This document shows positions 61,890 through 64,000 of a stretch of 64,000 nt of DNA, piece by piece. Origin of the DNA: Isoetes taiwanensis (taxonomy: Eukaryota > Streptophyta > Lycopodiopsida > Isoetales > Isoetaceae); assembly GCA_021234155.1 (NCBI GenBank), contig JAJEKV010000039.1:7453077-7517076 (forward strand). Reading direction: 5' to 3'. Each line of letters opens with the position of its first letter. Position 1 is the first letter of the stretch. Made by a program: the position numbers and the translations under genes. Under the pieces are notes generated by a model. The model saw nothing but the letters and a program-made list of their open reading frames with translations. It did not search any database and had not been told where the DNA came from.

Positions 61890-62186
61890 TTGCATTTGGC
61901 ACGCGCAATGGCTCTAAGGCTCCTGGAATTCGGAGTTGCTCTGCTTTGGTCTGCTGGCATAGCTGACACTCCCGAATATATTTGGCTATCTGTTTCTTCA
62001 TGCCTGGCCAGAAATAACTACTTATCTTGAAATAAGTCTTCATGAACCCTGCATGCTCGGCTATGGGACTGTTGTGTGTATCGTGGAGTATTAGCTTCCT
62101 TACTCCCGAAGATGCTGGTACACACAACTTATCCTTATGATATAGCAGGCTACCTTCCTTCTTATAATGCTTGAAGGTCTCCCTTT
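61890..62186 (-). pseudogene. Gypsy integrase zinc-binding domain fragment in the palindrome loop
   Basis: The loop between the arms is 297 bp and open on the minus strand for its full length (about 97 codons, no stop). It reads an LLYHKDKLCVP entry strand, then HDTHNSPIAEHAG, FMKTYFKISSYFWPGM, KQIAKYIRECQLCQQTKAEQ and a PLRVPNA end. This is the integrase N-terminal HHCC zinc-binding domain (two His in THNSPIAEH, two Cys in CQLC) with the usual spacing. In an intact element the catalytic core would follow next; here the palindrome arm begins instead. Unlike other coding remnants in the window it has no frameshift. Whether it is a captured fragment or the remains of an element broken by an inverted duplication is open. 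Confidence 0.85.
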
Positions 62187-62369
62187 CACACTCACCCCGG
62201 TTTTTGATCCACTGTTGAAAACATCAGTTTTGGTAGGTCTACATGTCCTATTTTCAAAGAATCCTACATGTGGATTTGTGGAGGTATGGTTTTGTTCGAT
62301 AATGGTGTTCTTTTTTCAGTGGACTAAAACATCCACTGTTGTTTTGTAGTTTCTTCTATTGTGACATGT

Positions 62370-62885
62370 CATTTTATAATACAATCCACTGTAGGAAAGA
62401 ATACTTGAATTTCTACATGTCTAATAATTCTATTGTCACATGTCTTTATAGATGTAGGAAAGAATATTTGCTTCTCTACATGTCCTATACTTCCATTCAC
62501 ATGTCTTTATAGTAGTAGGACAGAGTACTTTATTTGCTAAGGCATTGTAGGAAAGAATACATGAATTATGACATGTGTAATACTTCTATTGTCACATGTC
62601 TTTATAGAAGTAGGAAAGAATACTTGATTCTCTACATGTCATATGCTTCCATGTCACATGTCTTTATAGTAGTAGGACAGAGTACTTTATTTGCTAAGGC
62701 ATTGTAGGAAAGAATACATGAATTACGACATGTGTAATACTTCTATTGTCACATGTCTTTATAGAAGTAGGAAAGAATACTTGATTCTCTACATGTCATA
62801 TGCTTCCATGTCACATGTCTTTATAGTAGTAGGACAGAGTACTTGATTTGCTACATGTGATGCATCGCACAATCACATGTCCTTA
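62370..62885. repeat. 157-bp tandem repeat, three units (right arm)
   Basis: GTAGGACAGAGTAC recurs with its GTAC at 62,525, 62,682 and 62,839 (157 apart). One unit fewer than in the left arm. Confidence 0.93.
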
Positions 62886-63165
62886 TACTAGTATTCCATG
62901 TAAGACAAGTTACTTCAATTACTTAACACCTATTTTTGCATAACAAAACCATCAAGAATTTGATTTGTATTCCTTGAGGGGGTGCAAGACCGGTGCAAAA
63001 ATGCAATATCTCATCTATTGTCCCTTTACCCTCATGCTTATAGAAAACTAGAATGCAAAGGCATTATGAAGATCCCAAAATTGAATTGAATTGAATTTAA
63101 CTGTAACATCCATGGGAACCAACAAGTCTATCGATCCTCGTGGTAATGCGCGGCGCAAGTATGCA

Positions 63166-63355
<190 letters not shown>

Positions 63356-63416
63356 CTTCTTTATGCCTCAAATCCATTTTTTGAGCATATGCACATGATC
63401 TCAGGTCCCAATCATC

Positions 63417-64000
63417 TCAAACATGCCAAGGTGGCTCAAACATGCCACCAAGGTGGCTCAAACATACACAAGGTGGCTCAATGCCACAAAGGTGGCTCCA
63501 ACATGCCAAGGTGGCTCCAACATGCCACACGGGCTCTAACATGCCATGCAGGCTCCAATATGCCAACGTGGCGCAAACATGCCACGTGGGCTCCACCATG
63601 CCACCTAGGCCCCAACATGCCAAGGTGGCTCACAACATGTCACCTAGGCTTAAATATGCCAAGTTGGCTCAAACATGCCACCTAGGCTCCAAAGATGCCA
63701 CCGTGAGCTCTAACATGCCACCTAGGCTCAAACATGCCAAAGTGGCTCAAACATGCCACGTGGGCTCCAACATGCCAAGGTGGCTCAAACATGCCACCTA
63801 GGCTCCAACATGACAAGGTGGCTCAAACATGCCACATGGGCTTCAACATGCCACCTAGGCTCCAACATGCCAAGGTGGCTCAAACATGCCACGTGGGCTC
63901 CAACATGCCACGTGGGCTCCAACATGCCAAGGTGGCTCTAACATGCCACCTAGGCTCAAACATGCCAAGGTGGCTCCAACATGCCACTTAGGCTCCAACA
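63417..64000 (-). repeat. 19-bp minisatellite, reverse orientation, truncated by the window end
   Basis: About 30 units in reverse orientation, matching 60,545 back to about 59,960 in order. Confidence 0.92.

Overview
The window looks like nuclear DNA from a land plant with a large, repeat-rich genome. The evidence is plant-type Ty3/gypsy retroelements (one with a chromodomain integrase), a two-ORF LINE, a tRNA-derived SINE, a hAT MITE, long (GA)n arrays, a 19-bp minisatellite and nested inverted repeats. There is no bacterial operon, no CRISPR array, no rRNA, and no gene that looks intact. Species cannot be read from the sequence; a fern or another non-flowering plant is possible but this is only a guess. 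Every coding signal is transposon-derived or a broken fragment.

Layout. 1-12 kb: mostly anonymous DNA with a SET-domain-like pseudogene (2.57-3.25 kb, minus) and two degenerate CG-rich repeat patches (4.3 and 8.2 kb). 12.09-14.78 kb: a non-coding element with terminal inverted repeats. 15-20.4 kb: Ty3/gypsy remnants, including gag-protease-RT-RNase H on the minus strand bracketed by a shared ~85-bp motif. 22-24 kb: 3' end of a second gypsy element (integrase core, GPY/F module, chromodomain, possible LTR).

24,623-60,375: two tandem copies of a ~17.88-kb unit, joined exactly at 42,505/42,506. Each copy reads: left flank; segment B; (GA)n; LINE (minus); (GA)n; SINE (minus); (GA)n; a second segment B; (GA)n; then two foldback modules made of palindromic cores flanked by the 19-bp minisatellite. 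A 574-bp hAT MITE sits in one arm of the second module. From about 59.96 kb to the window end the sequence folds into a further palindrome whose 297-bp loop (61,890-62,186) is an open fragment of a gypsy integrase zinc-binding domain. The right arm runs off the window, so a third, inverted copy probably follows.

Two themes stand out. First, most of 24.6-64 kb seems to be built from one family of foldback-like sequence: minisatellite ends, an 'edge' segment, arms, and a recurring ~45-nt hairpin. LINE, SINE and hAT copies were later inserted and the whole was then duplicated. Second, the two 17.9-kb copies differ mainly at CAG/CTG/CCA sites, where copy 1 usually loses or changes a base. That pattern points to consensus error (for example long-read calling at methylated CHG sites), so many frameshifts here may be technical. 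All identifications are by eye from motifs; no search was run.
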